Shown here: piece after piece, positions 1 through 11,351 of the stretch | Layout of the letters: each line of letters begins with the position of its first letter | Numbering within the stretch: position 1 is the stretch's first letter | Assembly: GCA_003265435.1 (NCBI GenBank) | Contig: NOXC01000009.1 | Coordinates: 62,001 to 126,000 of the forward strand | Length of the DNA stretch: 64,000 nucleotides | Reading direction: 5' to 3' | Source of the DNA: Cellvibrionaceae bacterium AOL6 | Lineage (GTDB): Bacteria > Pseudomonadota > Gammaproteobacteria > Pseudomonadales > Cellvibrionaceae | Made by a program: the position numbers and the translations under genes | Notes under the pieces: model-generated | Database searches by the model: none | Seen by the model: the letters and a program-made list of their open reading frames with translations, nothing else | What the model was told of the DNA's origin: nothing

Positions 1-18
1 CATCAGTAAATACTTCGT

Positions 19-510
19 CTAGAAGTAAAAGCGAGCAATGAGGTTAGAGACGGTGTTTATTTTTTCTGCGTCGTTGCTATTGCTCGAGTCTGACGTGGAT
101 TGGTAGGAAATCCCCGCTTCCCCGCCCAATGAAAATTTGGGTACTATAAAATACTCGAATCCCAAAGTGGGCGCGACATAGTAGCCGTCTCTCTGTTCAT
201 TGGATGAAGAATAGGTGTCATACTCAGTTTCGATATAGCCAACGCGTCCACCGATCAATAGATTCAGATTCTCAGCCTGCGTCCGCTGGTAGAACATCCC
301 TACGCCCAGGTTCACATGTTCCATGCTCAACTCTTCACCTTCGTCCTCGCTGGTATAAGTGAGCGCAGGCTCCAAGCGAAAATGCTCTGATAAATCGATA
401 GGCATATACACAGTGGCCTGATCAGATTTAAAAGAAATGCCCAGACCCACTTCGGCTGAGACGCTACCCGAGCAAGCCGCCAAGACCATCACCAATGCTG
501 CTTTTTTCAT
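19..510 (-). CDS. Small outer-membrane beta-barrel protein
   Basis: A 163-aa protein with an N-terminal export signal (about residues 1-19, cleavage after SVSA). The body alternates polar and hydrophobic residues as in beta-strands (GGRVGYIETEYDTY, GYYVAPTLGFEYF) and ends in FYF; a C-terminal aromatic residue is the usual recognition signal for outer-membrane barrel assembly. The size fits an eight-stranded OmpX/OmpW-like barrel. Around residue 10 the sequence reads LAACSGS, which could be a lipobox, but the downstream SVSA site fits a type I signal equally well. Fold inferred from pattern only; ligand and function unknown. Confidence 0.7.
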   Translation of the reverse strand: MKKAALVMVLAACSGSVSAEVGLGISFKSDQATVYMPIDLSEHFRLEPALTYTSEDEGEELSMEHVNLGVGMFYQRTQAENLNLLIGGRVGYIETEYDTYSSSNEQRDGYYVAPTLGFEYFIVPKFSLGGEAGISYQSTSDSSNSNDAEKINTVSNLIARFYF

Positions 511-645
511 ACATCATCCTTTTCGTTTATCAAGTTACTAAACGCTGTCCTGCGACACTTTGCCGCTGCGCGTGCAACAGATATTACGAACTGTAGATGT
601 CACTATGTGTATCAACTTGTTTCACCTCGTCCCTAGAGATGCCGC

Positions 646-3030
646 TCAGGGCTGATGATCCACCCAAAAATCGTAAACAATCACTTCGCCATAGTTGTCA
701 GGCACATCCGTGTAATCGCCCTCCCGATCCGGGTTACTCTGAGTGTAATTGCCGATCTTGAAGTAGGACTCGCCGTAGCTCAGGTCCATCACATAGTCGT
801 TGCTGCCGTCCTTGACCAGATACTCGCTGGCATCGCCGTTGGCATAAGCACTGGCGAGATTGCCATCCTCGCTGTAATAAACATAGTGCTTACCGTCGAT
901 CACTTCGAACATCACCTCATGGATTGTCCCCAGGGCGTAGTCCGTTTTGATCGTCAGGTCATCACGCAACTTGCCACCATTAAAGCTGAGGAATAAATGA
1001 TCCTCTTCGAGGCGCAGCACCAACGCATCGTCAATGCCCTCTTCTTTGTTTCCGTGGATCTGTGTCGCCACCAAATGACTCTTCACGATGGGCAGGTGAG
1101 TGATCGCTTGTTTGGAGTACACGACATGCTTACCGTCCGTCGTCCAGTAAATGTCTTTACTGCCGTCTTCCTCTCGCTCGCGCAGCTCGGAACGAATGTA
1201 GCTTGAGTTCGGCGTCGTGCCATTGCTACTGCGAATCGGTGCGAAGAACACGATGCCGTTCCCCTCATCGTTCACATAAAAGTATTCATTACTTTCCTGA
1301 TACAGGGTTTTGTCTTCCACTCCGTCGGGATAAGTGATTTTCCACTGATTGTAGTTGTCCATCAGGTCTGACGGATACTGCGCTGTGCCAGGCGCGGGTG
1401 TGGGTGATGGCACAGGTGTGGCGCTCGGAGAGGGTTCCGGGGTGGCTGATGGCGTGGGCTCTGGCGTCGGGCTCTGGCCAAACTCGATGCGCTCGTAACT
1501 GACATTCGTCATCGTAACCGTCGCTTCCGAAATGCCGATTTCGTCATAGCACGCGGCAAACGAGTCCGAATTACCGGGCTCGCCACATTTAACATTCCCC
1601 TGCGGATATTGTGATTGCAGGTAATTCCCGAACTTAAAGTACGAGTCAGAATCGTCTTCCACTTCGACTTCCAGACTTTCACCGAAGGCTGACACGCGCA
1701 CAAGGCCATAGTTATTGATCACGCGGAAGCTGAAGGTATCCCCCGACTCGATTGTGCCGAGCGCTTTCTTTTCCTCCACCCCACTGGTGTTGCGGATACG
1801 CACATACACATCAAAGATACCGTTCGCCGCGACACTGTCATCAAAGCCAGACTCGCTGCTATCAGAAATATAGAGCTTCATGATGGTACCGGTCCCGCCG
1901 GCATGGTGCTGCGCAATGATGGTCTTGCCTCCAGTAGACAGATCCACTGTCGCGGTGGCCTGGAAGTCTTCATAGGTGTCGGTCATCGCGATACGCTGGG
2001 ATGAGGCGATCTTGTATTCGTGCCGCCATCCGTTGCCGTTGGGCGTGGTCACCCTGGCTTCAAGAGGAACAAATTTCAGCGTGTAATCATCCACCAGCGG
2101 ATGCGGGGTCTCGCCTTCCAAATCCCACAGTTCGCTATTGGTAATGCTAGTAGGGATGGGGCTATTACCACCCGGAGTGGGTGTTGGGTCGGGACTGGGC
2201 TCTGGCGTGGGCTCCGAGGTAGGTGTCGGCGAAGGTTCTGGCGTCGGTGTGGGCGCAGGGGCGGGAGACGTGTCACCGCAACCCAGCACATCCACTTCGA
2301 TCAGGCTGTTCCAGTCGTTCACAGAATTGCCGTGACCGACGATACGAATATAACGCGCGTCCGCATCGCTGACGTCATCCGACGTCCACTGCGTACTGGC
2401 GCTCTGACCGTTGCTCACTAAAGTGTTCCAGCTCTCGCCGTCAACGGAGGCCTCAATATCGTAGTAAGACACGCGCTCACTGCTCTGATACCACGCACTG
2501 AGCACCCGCTTCACTTCACCGATGTCGTTTAGCGTCAAGGTGAGCGCCTTACCATCGCCTTGCGAAGACCAGCGCGACGCTTCAGTCAAATCGTCGTCGA
2601 TCGTGTTTTCTGGACCGTGGCCATCGTTCATACCATCGTCTGCAGCTTCCGCAATGGTGAGCGAGTCATAGCGATCACATGTAGAAGGCTCTGGGCTTGG
2701 GTCAGGTGACGGCTCAGGAGTGGGTGCCGGAGTAGGAGTGCTATCCGGTGTCGGCGCTGGGGTGGGCTCGGGCGTCGGCTGAGGAATAGGCGTGGCCTCC
2801 GGACTCGGGGTCGGTGTGGGCACAGGGGTAGGAGTAGGTTCGGGACTAGCCGTCTCCACGGGCACAGGCGAGGTTTGCGGCGTGGGCGTGGGGGCTGGCG
2901 TGGGCGCAGGCGCGCTACTCGGCGACGGTGCAGGGCTCGTCGTTAAATCGCTCTCGCTCCCTCCCCCGCACGCACTGACAATCACAGACAATACTGCCCA
3001 AACCGGTAACGAACGTAACCCTCTTAACAT
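646..3030 (-). CDS. Multimodular alginate lyase lipoprotein (CBM32-like, PL7-like, PL7)
   Basis: A 794-aa secreted lipoprotein. The lipobox (VSAC, Cys21) is followed by a Thr/Pro-rich spacer to about residue 117. A discoidin/F5-8 type C (CBM32-like) module covers about 118-251. After a second linker comes a PL7-superfamily domain (about 290-515) with RHE, QHH and YFKFGNYLQ in place of the usual motifs. A third linker leads to a canonical PL7 domain (about 555-794) carrying RSELRE, QIHG and YFKIGNYTQ, the three blocks that hold the catalytic Arg, Gln/His and Tyr of PL7 alginate lyases. It should cleave alginate or a related polyuronate at the cell surface. The middle domain is nearly duplicated in the protein at 16179-17825. 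PL7 assignment of the last domain is strong; the substrate of the middle one is open. Confidence 0.88.
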   Translation of the reverse strand: MLRGLRSLPVWAVLSVIVSACGGGSESDLTTSPAPSPSSAPAPTPAPTPTPQTSPVPVETASPEPTPTPVPTPTPSPEATPIPQPTPEPTPAPTPDSTPTPAPTPEPSPDPSPEPSTCDRYDSLTIAEAADDGMNDGHGPENTIDDDLTEASRWSSQGDGKALTLTLNDIGEVKRVLSAWYQSSERVSYYDIEASVDGESWNTLVSNGQSASTQWTSDDVSDADARYIRIVGHGNSVNDWNSLIEVDVLGCGDTSPAPAPTPTPEPSPTPTSEPTPEPSPDPTPTPGGNSPIPTSITNSELWDLEGETPHPLVDDYTLKFVPLEARVTTPNGNGWRHEYKIASSQRIAMTDTYEDFQATATVDLSTGGKTIIAQHHAGGTGTIMKLYISDSSESGFDDSVAANGIFDVYVRIRNTSGVEEKKALGTIESGDTFSFRVINNYGLVRVSAFGESLEVEVEDDSDSYFKFGNYLQSQYPQGNVKCGEPGNSDSFAACYDEIGISEATVTMTNVSYERIEFGQSPTPEPTPSATPEPSPSATPVPSPTPAPGTAQYPSDLMDNYNQWKITYPDGVEDKTLYQESNEYFYVNDEGNGIVFFAPIRSSNGTTPNSSYIRSELREREEDGSKDIYWTTDGKHVVYSKQAITHLPIVKSHLVATQIHGNKEEGIDDALVLRLEEDHLFLSFNGGKLRDDLTIKTDYALGTIHEVMFEVIDGKHYVYYSEDGNLASAYANGDASEYLVKDGSNDYVMDLSYGESYFKIGNYTQSNPDREGDYTDVPDNYGEVIVYDFWVDHQP

Positions 3031-3209
3031 GGCTTCAACCCCCGCGAGTGTGTTATCGCCTACCCTTTTTGCTTCAGGTAGGTCTATCGGGGGGAGAATA
3101 TAGCCTAAGCAGGCAGGCTTATGCTAACCAGTTGGCATTTCCAATTTTCCAATCAAAAAGCTGCCAACCGGAAAGCTCAATGCACAATATAGGACAAGCC
3201 GATCACCTT

Positions 3210-6200
3210 CTAATGCACGATGCCATCTGACTCGCCCCTCAGTGTCGACAGAAACTCAACAATGTCTCTAATGTTTTTCCTTTCGAGCATTAAGCCCATT
3301 GGCGGCATGCCTGAGCCACTAAACTGCATATTCTTGATTCGATCTCGCGCGATGGTGTGAGTTTGACCCGATTTAGCGGTCAATGTGACATGCGTTTCCG
3401 ATTCGGCGTCGAAGCTGCCTTCTAAAATGAGCCCACTCTCCAGCGTCACAGATATGTCGCCGAAACCTGGAGCCACTCTGATACCAGGCGCTACTAGCGC
3501 TTCCAATATCTGTCGCCGAGAAAGCGTGTCGCCAATTCGGGTTAACTCCGGACCGACATCGGAGCCATAGTTCCCAACTTTGTGACAACGGATGCACTGA
3601 GCTGTAGTGTTATAGAATACCAACAGCTGCCCCATATGCGCATCACCGCCTTTTAACAGCTCCTGATACTGAGCAACAGGATCTCCGGCCGTTTTTTGCG
3701 CCTGATACTGGGCGAATAGCCGCCCGGCCTCAGGATGACGACTGACCGCAGCAGCCTCGACGAGTTCTAAATGCGTTCCGGCAGGTACTTCTCCGGCCAG
3801 CAAGCGCTCTATTTGCTTAGCAAGCAGGTCACCCGCCTCCTGAGACGTTAACCTCCCAAGCGCACGGTAGGCTTCTTGTTGCTCCCCAGTGCCCCCGTTT
3901 GCCAACGCAGTCGCATACATGCGGGCTTGTTTGTCCGCCGCAATATTCAGCTCGGGAATCAAAGCTAAAGCCGACCGACGCACTTGCTCGTCGGTATCAG
4001 TCAACGCAAAAAACACAGCGTTCGTCAGCGAAGGGGAAGCTAGCCGGTGCAAATTCTCCAGAGAAGCGCGACGCACGAGCGCGGCCTCATCGGTTTCAAG
4101 CATTTCGTGTAAACGATCTGTCGAGCGACCCAAGCTTAGGCGGCCGGCTGCGTTTACCGAGGCTTCTCTGACTACCTCTGATGGATCGCGCAACAAGGCC
4201 TCGATAATACGTTGAAGAGCTTGCGCTGCCATGCCTGGGTTTTCGTGTCGAGCGCCCCGAAAACGACCACTGACACGATCATACACGGAGGGCGCAGCCC
4301 AAACACTGAGCGCACTTAATGCTTCACTCCTCAACTCGGGAGCGTTTTTCTCATTACTCGCATAAGACGCAAGCCTCTGCGCACTGCGCTCGCCACCAAC
4401 AAAGGCATTCGCGTTTATTGATCGACGAATGAATGCCGGTTCAACTCGAGAAGTGACATTCAGCGTTTGAGCGAGGGCGGGAAGCGCCGCTCGAACAAAT
4501 TCATGGTCGTTAATGGCTCGCGCAGCGTCCGTCGCCACAACGGCATCCGCGTCACTTAAGAAAAGGCTCAACTCGGCGCTTTGCAATCGCGCCAATGCGA
4601 TCACCGCTGCGCTGCGAACAGCGGCAGAGGAATCTTGATGCAAACGCGCCAACGCGACCTCATCGCCAAGTCTAGCCAGCGCGACGCCTCCCGCATGCTG
4701 CAAGTACCGATCTCGCCCAGCATTGTGCCGTAGCATCGCAATGATATCGGGTAAGGCTGCATTCGCGCCCAAACGACCTAGCGCCTGTACCGAAAACATT
4801 CGAACACGAGCATCTTTGTGAGTAAGGTTTTCCCGCAACATATCTATCGCGCGAGCCTCAACGCTGCCGGACTCTCCTAAAACTTTAGCTACTTGGGCAC
4901 GTACTTCGTCATCACCGTCACGAAGATAGCGAACCAGTACCGAACCGTATTGAGGATTACGGCGCGCAAGCTGCCCAATACCCCAAATGGCGTGAATTCG
5001 ACCAAGGCGAACTGCCGCCTGAAGCCCTCGCTTCAACGTGTGTTGGTCTTCTCGTCGTACAAGTTCAAACTGCGCTTTCATTCGCACACGCTGATCTTCA
5101 AAAGATAGCAGTGCCAATAACGTGTCAGTGTCGAGCGATTCGAAGTCCTGCTCTAAATAGCTCTGCGTCTGAGCGGATAGTGGGTGTGGCCGGTGCGTAC
5201 TCAGCCTCCAAAGGCGTCCCGTATTTGTAGGCTGCCATCCCTCTACCCAATCCGCCGCATACAGTGCCCCGTCCGGCCCGAAATCCAAACCCGTTATTTG
5301 CGCGCCGGAAAGGAAAGCTTCGTCCTGTTTGAGCTTAAATCCAGCACCATCTCTTTCGAGTCGAAACGCATTTATCCCCGAATTACTGCGACTTCCCGTA
5401 AACTGAGCGAGAAAAAAAGTATTTTCCCAACGCTGATTTAATGCCGTACCGGGATTAAACGCCATACCCGCTGGGCCGTGATGGTACTGATGTATAGGCG
5501 GTAAGATCAGCGCAGACTGCCCTTCATATGGGGGAAGATAATATCCCTCGTCCATCCAAACTTTGTACACATTGTTCTTCGGGTCGTCGTATTTCCCAAA
5601 CTGCCAATAGAGCCGCCAGCCCGAATCTGATCCCTCTATCAAGTAAACTAAACGTTCCTTTTCCCCAGCATGATCACCGTCATTGTCCGCAGCAATTAAG
5701 TTGCCGTATTCGTCGAACACAAATTCATGCGTGTTACGTAAACCCGAAGCAAATACTTCAAACCCATCGCCATTAACCTCGCTTCGAACAATGACACCTT
5801 CATGAGGGAAGCGATACTGCCTGCCATCGAGATCTATGATCTTCGCCCCTATATCACCAATACCGTAATATAGACGGCCGTCTGGCCCCATAGTCGCGCC
5901 CGACATGTTGTGTCCACTAAAGCCGATGTGCACGCCAAAGCCCGTCGCTAACGAGTGTTTCTCATTTAGATACCCATCACTCGTCGTATCACGAGCAAGC
6001 CAAGCATCAGGTGCCACGGTCAACAACAATGTGTCCGAAAAATTGTTGTAAAAAATACCACCTAGGACATCACTGTACTCGTCGGAGAAATCCGAAAGAG
6101 CGACAACTGACCTATCAGCAAACCCATCTTTATCACTATCTGAGATTTTGAAGACTTGCTCTTTCACTACTGTAAGATCTTGCCAACTCTGTTGACCATC

Positions 6201-6629
6201 TCCGTTGTGATCCGGAAACTTAGATAAATCGAACCGACGCCCCGTCTGGAAATTTTCCCGCAAGAATTTCTTTCGATCCTCCACATCGGTGAACGACAAT
6301 GTATCAGCGTACCACTGAGGCCAACCTCGAATATCGAACTCGGAATTATTACTTCGATTGGTCACTGCCACCCAGGCATTGCCTTCCCAATCCATGCTCA
6401 AGGCAACGGGGTCATCCACCAAAGCATCACTGGCCCATAATTTCGACTGAACACCAGCAGCTACCGACAGCGAGTTTTCTTTCGCCACCTTTGCTGCTCG
6501 ACTCTTTACATCAGGGTCATGAAGCACAACGACACTATTCTCCGAAGCCACCTCCCATGCAAAAAATAGGGACCCAACGCCTAACAGAAGCCGGATGGTT
6601 TGGGGTTTTTCAAGGAGATGCGTATACAT
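3210..6629 (-). CDS. Planctomycete-type membrane-bound dehydrogenase with HEAT repeats and haem site
   Basis: A 1139-aa exported protein. The ATG at 6629 is preferred over a GTG six codons upstream because GGAG lies nine bases before it. The hydrophobic start (about residues 10-28) looks like a signal or anchor. Residues about 40-500 form a beta-propeller 'putative membrane-bound dehydrogenase' region (TIGR02604-like; GPDGRLYYGIGDIG, GPDGALYAADW). About 510-990 is a run of HEAT repeats. The C-terminus has a haem-binding domain (TIGR02603-like) with CIRCH near residue 1025. This architecture is typical of Planctomycetes and Verrucomicrobia, and its substrate is not established in any organism I know. 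It lies directly downstream of the sulfatase on the same strand, suggesting periplasmic processing of sulfated sugars (inference). Confidence 0.82.
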   Translation of the reverse strand: MYTHLLEKPQTIRLLLGVGSLFFAWEVASENSVVVLHDPDVKSRAAKVAKENSLSVAAGVQSKLWASDALVDDPVALSMDWEGNAWVAVTNRSNNSEFDIRGWPQWYADTLSFTDVEDRKKFLRENFQTGRRFDLSKFPDHNGDGQQSWQDLTVVKEQVFKISDSDKDGFADRSVVALSDFSDEYSDVLGGIFYNNFSDTLLLTVAPDAWLARDTTSDGYLNEKHSLATGFGVHIGFSGHNMSGATMGPDGRLYYGIGDIGAKIIDLDGRQYRFPHEGVIVRSEVNGDGFEVFASGLRNTHEFVFDEYGNLIAADNDGDHAGEKERLVYLIEGSDSGWRLYWQFGKYDDPKNNVYKVWMDEGYYLPPYEGQSALILPPIHQYHHGPAGMAFNPGTALNQRWENTFFLAQFTGSRSNSGINAFRLERDGAGFKLKQDEAFLSGAQITGLDFGPDGALYAADWVEGWQPTNTGRLWRLSTHRPHPLSAQTQSYLEQDFESLDTDTLLALLSFEDQRVRMKAQFELVRREDQHTLKRGLQAAVRLGRIHAIWGIGQLARRNPQYGSVLVRYLRDGDDEVRAQVAKVLGESGSVEARAIDMLRENLTHKDARVRMFSVQALGRLGANAALPDIIAMLRHNAGRDRYLQHAGGVALARLGDEVALARLHQDSSAAVRSAAVIALARLQSAELSLFLSDADAVVATDAARAINDHEFVRAALPALAQTLNVTSRVEPAFIRRSINANAFVGGERSAQRLASYASNEKNAPELRSEALSALSVWAAPSVYDRVSGRFRGARHENPGMAAQALQRIIEALLRDPSEVVREASVNAAGRLSLGRSTDRLHEMLETDEAALVRRASLENLHRLASPSLTNAVFFALTDTDEQVRRSALALIPELNIAADKQARMYATALANGGTGEQQEAYRALGRLTSQEAGDLLAKQIERLLAGEVPAGTHLELVEAAAVSRHPEAGRLFAQYQAQKTAGDPVAQYQELLKGGDAHMGQLLVFYNTTAQCIRCHKVGNYGSDVGPELTRIGDTLSRRQILEALVAPGIRVAPGFGDISVTLESGLILEGSFDAESETHVTLTAKSGQTHTIARDRIKNMQFSGSGMPPMGLMLERKNIRDIVEFLSTLRGESDGIVH

Positions 6630-6702
6630 ACCAGTTGGCTCCGACACGTCGGTTTATAGCCGTTAAAATAATTATTTGTATTAGAGAGATTGGCGGAACG
6701 CG

Positions 6703-8199
6703 TCATTCGACGCGGTAGGCCTTGCGTTCACGGGAGGCGCGCTGGCGCTCTTCATATAACTCATCGTAAAACGCACGCCGTCGCTGTTGATAGGGGTACG
6801 CTTGAAGCAAAATATTATTGATATTTTTTGAGTTCCAATTGTTCCAAAGCTCGGCCAACTCAGCTTGGCGATCCGGATACTGGTTGATCAAATTGTGAGC
6901 TTCGAACGGATCGTTCTGCATATCGAAAAAGCTCTTGCCGACGCCTGGCAGAGTTTGGTTCATATACTTATACCTAAGGGTGCGCACTGCCCAGAGGTGG
7001 TCGGCTTCTTCCATCCTCCAAAATAGCGCGGTATGAGGGCTGCCCGAACGCTCGCCCCTAAGAAACGGGATAATATTGACACCATCCATCTCCTCTGGAT
7101 GCACCTCTCCACCTGCAACAGCAACAGCTGTAGCTGAGATATCAAGCGCAGACACGAGGCCTCTGAAACGCATGCCCGCAGGCAACTGATCCGGCCAATG
7201 TACGACGAATGGCACGTGAATGCCGCCCTCTAGCAAGCTGACTTTGCCACGCCTGTAGGGGGAGTTATCGGCCCAGTCCGCTTCTGGCATCCATTCTTCG
7301 GGGTACACGCCACCATTATCCGACAAGAAAAAAATCAAGGTATTCTCATATTTCCCAGACGCCTTCAAAGCATCAACGACCGTCGCGATACCCTGATCCA
7401 TCACGTCAATCATCGCAGCATAGATTCGCCGATTTTGATCAGAGATATGCGCGTACGAAGCAATTACGTCCGCAGGCGCTTCCAGAGGAGCATGAGGCGC
7501 GTTATAGGATAAATACAATAAAAAAGGTTGCTCAGAACTCAAAACAAACTCGGCGGCATCCCTGCTCAATTGCTCGGTTAAATAGTGAGTGTGCGCTGCA
7601 CCTTTTTCGTTTCGTACCAACGGCAGGTATCCCCCCTCATTCACCATGTAGTCAGGTTCACCAGAGGCCGTAAATAAAGACCGAGTCACGCTCTCGGATT
7701 CTGGGAAATAGCTATGCCCCCCGGATAAGAAACCAAAAAAATAGTCAAAGCCTCTCTGATTCGGATGATGGTTTGGGGCTGCTCCCAAATGCCATTTACC
7801 AATAATTCCCGTGCGATAACCTAGCTTTTTTAACCGTTTGGCAAAGGTTTGCTCTGACTCAGGAATACCCGCGTGAGGGTCGAAGGGAGAGTACGCCACG
7901 TTATTTTCCATGCCAAAACGCGCTTGGTGTCGCCCGACAAGCAATCCCGCTCGAGAGGGGCCGCAATAACTATGAGTAACGTAACCGTTTTCTATCACTA
8001 CACCTTGAGCGGCTAGGCCGTCGATCGTTGGAGTACGCACGTCTTTGGACCCGGTAAACCCAAGGTCCCCATAGCCTAAATCGTCAGCCACGATAACGAG
8101 GATATTGGGTTTACCCGAATCCGAGTGACACAAGGTTGTCAACATCAGAGACAAAATGGCGAATAGGCAAGGACTCAAAGAAAAGTTTAAGGAAATCAT
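6703..8199 (-). CDS. Exported S1-family sulfatase (formylglycine type)
   Basis: A 498-aa arylsulfatase-like enzyme of the alkaline phosphatase fold. The start at 8199 gives a good signal peptide and has a GTGGA-like ribosome site; in-frame starts up to 8268 are possible. DDLGYGDLG near the N-terminus supplies metal-binding Asp residues. YCGPSRAGLLVGR (Cys79 from this start) is the C-x-P-S-R signature whose Cys is converted to formylglycine. GKWHLG and FFLSDNGG are further family blocks. It hydrolyses a sulfate ester, probably on an algal polysaccharide fragment. No maturase (FGE or anSME) gene is visible in the window. Stop and next start are about 70 bases apart, so it is probably co-transcribed with the dehydrogenase-like gene. 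Confidence 0.9.
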   Translation of the reverse strand: MISLNFSLSPCLFAILSLMLTTLCHSDSGKPNILVIVADDLGYGDLGFTGSKDVRTPTIDGLAAQGVVIENGYVTHSYCGPSRAGLLVGRHQARFGMENNVAYSPFDPHAGIPESEQTFAKRLKKLGYRTGIIGKWHLGAAPNHHPNQRGFDYFFGFLSGGHSYFPESESVTRSLFTASGEPDYMVNEGGYLPLVRNEKGAAHTHYLTEQLSRDAAEFVLSSEQPFLLYLSYNAPHAPLEAPADVIASYAHISDQNRRIYAAMIDVMDQGIATVVDALKASGKYENTLIFFLSDNGGVYPEEWMPEADWADNSPYRRGKVSLLEGGIHVPFVVHWPDQLPAGMRFRGLVSALDISATAVAVAGGEVHPEEMDGVNIIPFLRGERSGSPHTALFWRMEEADHLWAVRTLRYKYMNQTLPGVGKSFFDMQNDPFEAHNLINQYPDRQAELAELWNNWNSKNINNILLQAYPYQQRRRAFYDELYEERQRASRERKAYRVE

Positions 8200-8477
8200 A
8201 TAATTCCACATCGAGATTAAGAGCGATAACGTAGTCACAGAATTATTGTTATTTGTTAACAATATCAACTTTTCGAACTCATTGGCAAGTCATAATCTCA
8301 ACAGCGCGCTACGTCCTGCTCGCTGAACGCGAAACTCCCGTCCGTCAGAATTACTAAGTAAGCGCGCTATATATTGTGATGGGATTCCGATTTTCTCAGC
8401 AGACAGAGCATAAAATGAAGTAAACATACCTTACGAAAAGTCATATGAAATCAGCAGAGAGACGACAAGGACGAGCC

Positions 8478-11351
8478 ATGATAAATATGATCAAGCCATT
8501 CTTATTCATAGCTCTATCGACCGTCCTAATAACAAGTTGCGGAGGGGGAAGCAGCGATACGTTGATAGGCGAACCCGCAAACCAAGCCCCTCGCGCTGCA
8601 TTCACTTATAGCGTGAATGGTGATGAGCTGATGTTAGATGCATCAGGAAGTGTCGATGAGGACTCACAGGTATTAACTTATACTTGGTTCATTAATGGGA
8701 CAGCACACGATACTGGAAAAATAACACGAGCATTTTTAGATTCAACAGGCATCTATGACATTGAGCTTGTGGTGAGCGACGGAGCAACTGAATCTAGCGC
8801 CACCATTAAAATTCAAGGCGACGGCACGCCATCCCCTCCAGACATGGTTCCCATTCCAGCGCCGAGCACCACACCGACTCAAGCGCCTACGCCTTTGCCG
8901 ACATTTTCACCGCAACCATTGCCGAGTTCAACGCCGCTACCAATACCTACACCAACGGTGATCCCCAGCCCGATTAGCACCCCATCGCCAATACCCACGC
9001 TAGCACCAAGCCCTACACCGGAACCCACCCCAACACCGACAGCAACGCCAGTGCCCGAACCAACGGCGATGCCGACACCGCTACCGACGCCTTCGAACGA
9101 CAGTGATCTGGATGGCGTGCCAGACGGGCTGGACGCGTGTCCAGAGACGTCAACCGGCATCACCGTCGACAGGGATGGCTGCGCCGCAGAGCAGCTCACT
9201 GGCGCCACGTTGTATATTGAAAAAGGTTGTGCTGCATGCCATGGCGCGCAAGGCCAAGGGGGGATCTCAAAGGCGATCAATCACTATCAGTGCAGCGATG
9301 TTGAAGGCGCTTGCGGACAGGTCGCACCGTTGGCCACTTACATTAGTGAATTCATGCCACCTACAGCTCCAGGGAATTGTATAGACAATGCCAATTCGCG
9401 CTGTGCAACTGAAATCGCACAATACATGGTAGCAGCATTCGCTCCCCCCACTAACAGCGAATTTTGCGAAAATCCAGAAAATGCGAATACTTCAGCGTGT
9501 CTCGACGCCGACGGCGATGGTGTCCACTCTCCCGCCGATGTTTGCCCAAATACCCCGCAGGACCAAGCCGCCAGCGTAACAATAAGTGGCGCACTGGCTG
9601 GATGTTCCAATGAAGAGCGCGCTGTCGACGATGATCAAGATGGCATAGCTGACGTGATAGATGCGTGTGTTTCTGAGCCAGGAGAAGCCGTTGGGAGCAG
9701 CGGCTGTTCAGGCGTCAAACCCTTAGCAAGTGGCGCAATCACATCCCCACAAATGCGACTCACAAACCTCGAATACCTGAACACGATCTACGACGCATTC
9801 GATTTAGCAAACGCGCAATCCAATAGCATCGCCCTACCTGCAGATCAATGCAACCTGACATCACAATGTCGGGCAATTTGGCCAGAAGCCAATGATTGCA
9901 AAAACAGCGGAGCCAGCAACAGTGTCTGCATGTGTGACTCGGAACGCTGCGATGTCCGCTTCCCTCCCGCGGACGACGCAATTAACCTGCCCGAGGTCAC
10001 CTTACTCGCAGACACCACAGGTCCGTTCTCCACCTACACGAACAACGCGTCAGAAAATAGCTCTGATTTTTCTGACGCCGTGTTTGCCGCACAAGCCATC
10101 GCGGGAGAGCTGACAAAGCTCTATCAAAACCAATGTGATTGGGAAACGACACCGCGATCATGCGTGGAACACTATCTATCACCCAGCGTGAGTAAGCTCT
10201 TTCGTTTACAAAGCTTGGATCCAGCGGATATTGATGCGCTCGCGGCGATAATCAGCGCTGCGCTGTCGAACGGTGCGAATGAAGAGAAAGCCATAGCCGC
10301 GGCGATCGCACGCGCGTTGATTGACTCCCGATTTCTATATCGCTTCGAGATAGGTACAGGCAACTTCACTAACACAACGCTTACCGGTGAGGAGCTTGCG
10401 GTCCGCTTGTCATACTTTTTGATAGACAGTATCCCAGACCCTGACATGTTCCAAAACCTGGATGCCATGAGCCCCGGAAACGCGCAACAACACGCCGACC
10501 GCTTAATGACCAGCGATGCTTACAAAGAAGTGGTATGGCGCTTCATCGCCGAGTGGCTCAATATTCCCAGCCAAGTCAACGATAGCGGTAACCCACTCAA
10601 AAAAGATGCGGTCGAGGAGACCAAACGCTTTGTCTACTACATCATCGAAAACGACTTGCCCTTAGGGGAACTGTTCGATGCCGACTACAGCTTCATCAAT
10701 ACAAGCTTGGCCGCGCACTATGGCGTAGCCCCCCCTGACACTGAGTGGGCGCTCTATACTTTCGAAGACGACGCACAACGTCAAGGAATTTTGACGCACG
10801 CAAGTTTTTTGATGGGAAATGGCGAACATGGAAGGGATATCAACACAATTTTCAGAGGAAAAGTGGTCTTCGAGCGCCTTTTTTGCAATGTTATGCCGCC
10901 TCCGCCTGCAAATGCAGCCGAACAGAATGATGGTGTGGCTGACCGAAGCACCGCACCCGACTGCCGAGGCTGTCATGCTGTCGTAGACCCTCTAGGCCGA
11001 ATGTTCGACCTGTACGATGACACAGGGAAATTGTTTTCTTCCGCCACAATGCAAGGCGCAGTTAAACTCCATTCAGACATCGACGGGCCCTACGAGCACA
11101 TACCTGTTTTTTCTACGGCAGCGGGATCGAGTGTGGCTGTTCAGCACTGCTTTACTCGGCAGCTCTACCGCTTTGCACTTGGCCGAGACCCTAAAGCGGT
11201 AGAGGCATCTAGCTTTAGGCAAGTCGAAAGTGTCGCTCTCGCTGGAGGGTCACTCAACGACATCATAAAAGCCTTTGTTGCTAGCGATTCTTTTGCCAAA
11301 GTTCATGCGACATCAGAAATGGAAGCTTGCCCAGTGGAGAATGCGCAATGA
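8478..11351 (+). CDS. Lipoprotein with PKD domain, cytochrome c and DUF1587/1592/1588/1585 region
   Basis: A 957-aa protein. The start at 8478 has AAGGA six bases upstream; an in-frame ATG at 8445 lacks a clear site. Signal and lipobox (ITSC) are followed by a PKD-like domain (about residues 35-115), a Thr/Pro linker, a calcium-binding type-3 thrombospondin-like segment ([15 protein letters not shown]), a cytochrome c domain with CAACHG, and a second DxDGDG segment. The C-terminal half matches the DUF1587-1595-1592-1588-1585 series; the DUF1588 part contains a second haem-type motif, CRGCH. The four-base ATGA overlap with the next gene (DUF1552) means translational coupling. Such pairs are common in Planctomycetes, Verrucomicrobia and Myxobacteria; their function is unknown, and an extracytoplasmic electron-transfer role is an inference from the haem motifs. 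Confidence 0.82.
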   Translation: MINMIKPFLFIALSTVLITSCGGGSSDTLIGEPANQAPRAAFTYSVNGDELMLDASGSVDEDSQVLTYTWFINGTAHDTGKITRAFLDSTGIYDIELVVSDGATESSATIKIQGDGTPSPPDMVPIPAPSTTPTQAPTPLPTFSPQPLPSSTPLPIPTPTVIPSPISTPSPIPTLAPSPTPEPTPTPTATPVPEPTAMPTPLPTPSNDSDLDGVPDGLDACPETSTGITVDRDGCAAEQLTGATLYIEKGCAACHGAQGQGGISKAINHYQCSDVEGACGQVAPLATYISEFMPPTAPGNCIDNANSRCATEIAQYMVAAFAPPTNSEFCENPENANTSACLDADGDGVHSPADVCPNTPQDQAASVTISGALAGCSNEERAVDDDQDGIADVIDACVSEPGEAVGSSGCSGVKPLASGAITSPQMRLTNLEYLNTIYDAFDLANAQSNSIALPADQCNLTSQCRAIWPEANDCKNSGASNSVCMCDSERCDVRFPPADDAINLPEVTLLADTTGPFSTYTNNASENSSDFSDAVFAAQAIAGELTKLYQNQCDWETTPRSCVEHYLSPSVSKLFRLQSLDPADIDALAAIISAALSNGANEEKAIAAAIARALIDSRFLYRFEIGTGNFTNTTLTGEELAVRLSYFLIDSIPDPDMFQNLDAMSPGNAQQHADRLMTSDAYKEVVWRFIAEWLNIPSQVNDSGNPLKKDAVEETKRFVYYIIENDLPLGELFDADYSFINTSLAAHYGVAPPDTEWALYTFEDDAQRQGILTHASFLMGNGEHGRDINTIFRGKVVFERLFCNVMPPPPANAAEQNDGVADRSTAPDCRGCHAVVDPLGRMFDLYDDTGKLFSSATMQGAVKLHSDIDGPYEHIPVFSTAAGSSVAVQHCFTRQLYRFALGRDPKAVEASSFRQVESVALAGGSLNDIIKAFVASDSFAKVHATSEMEACPVENAQ

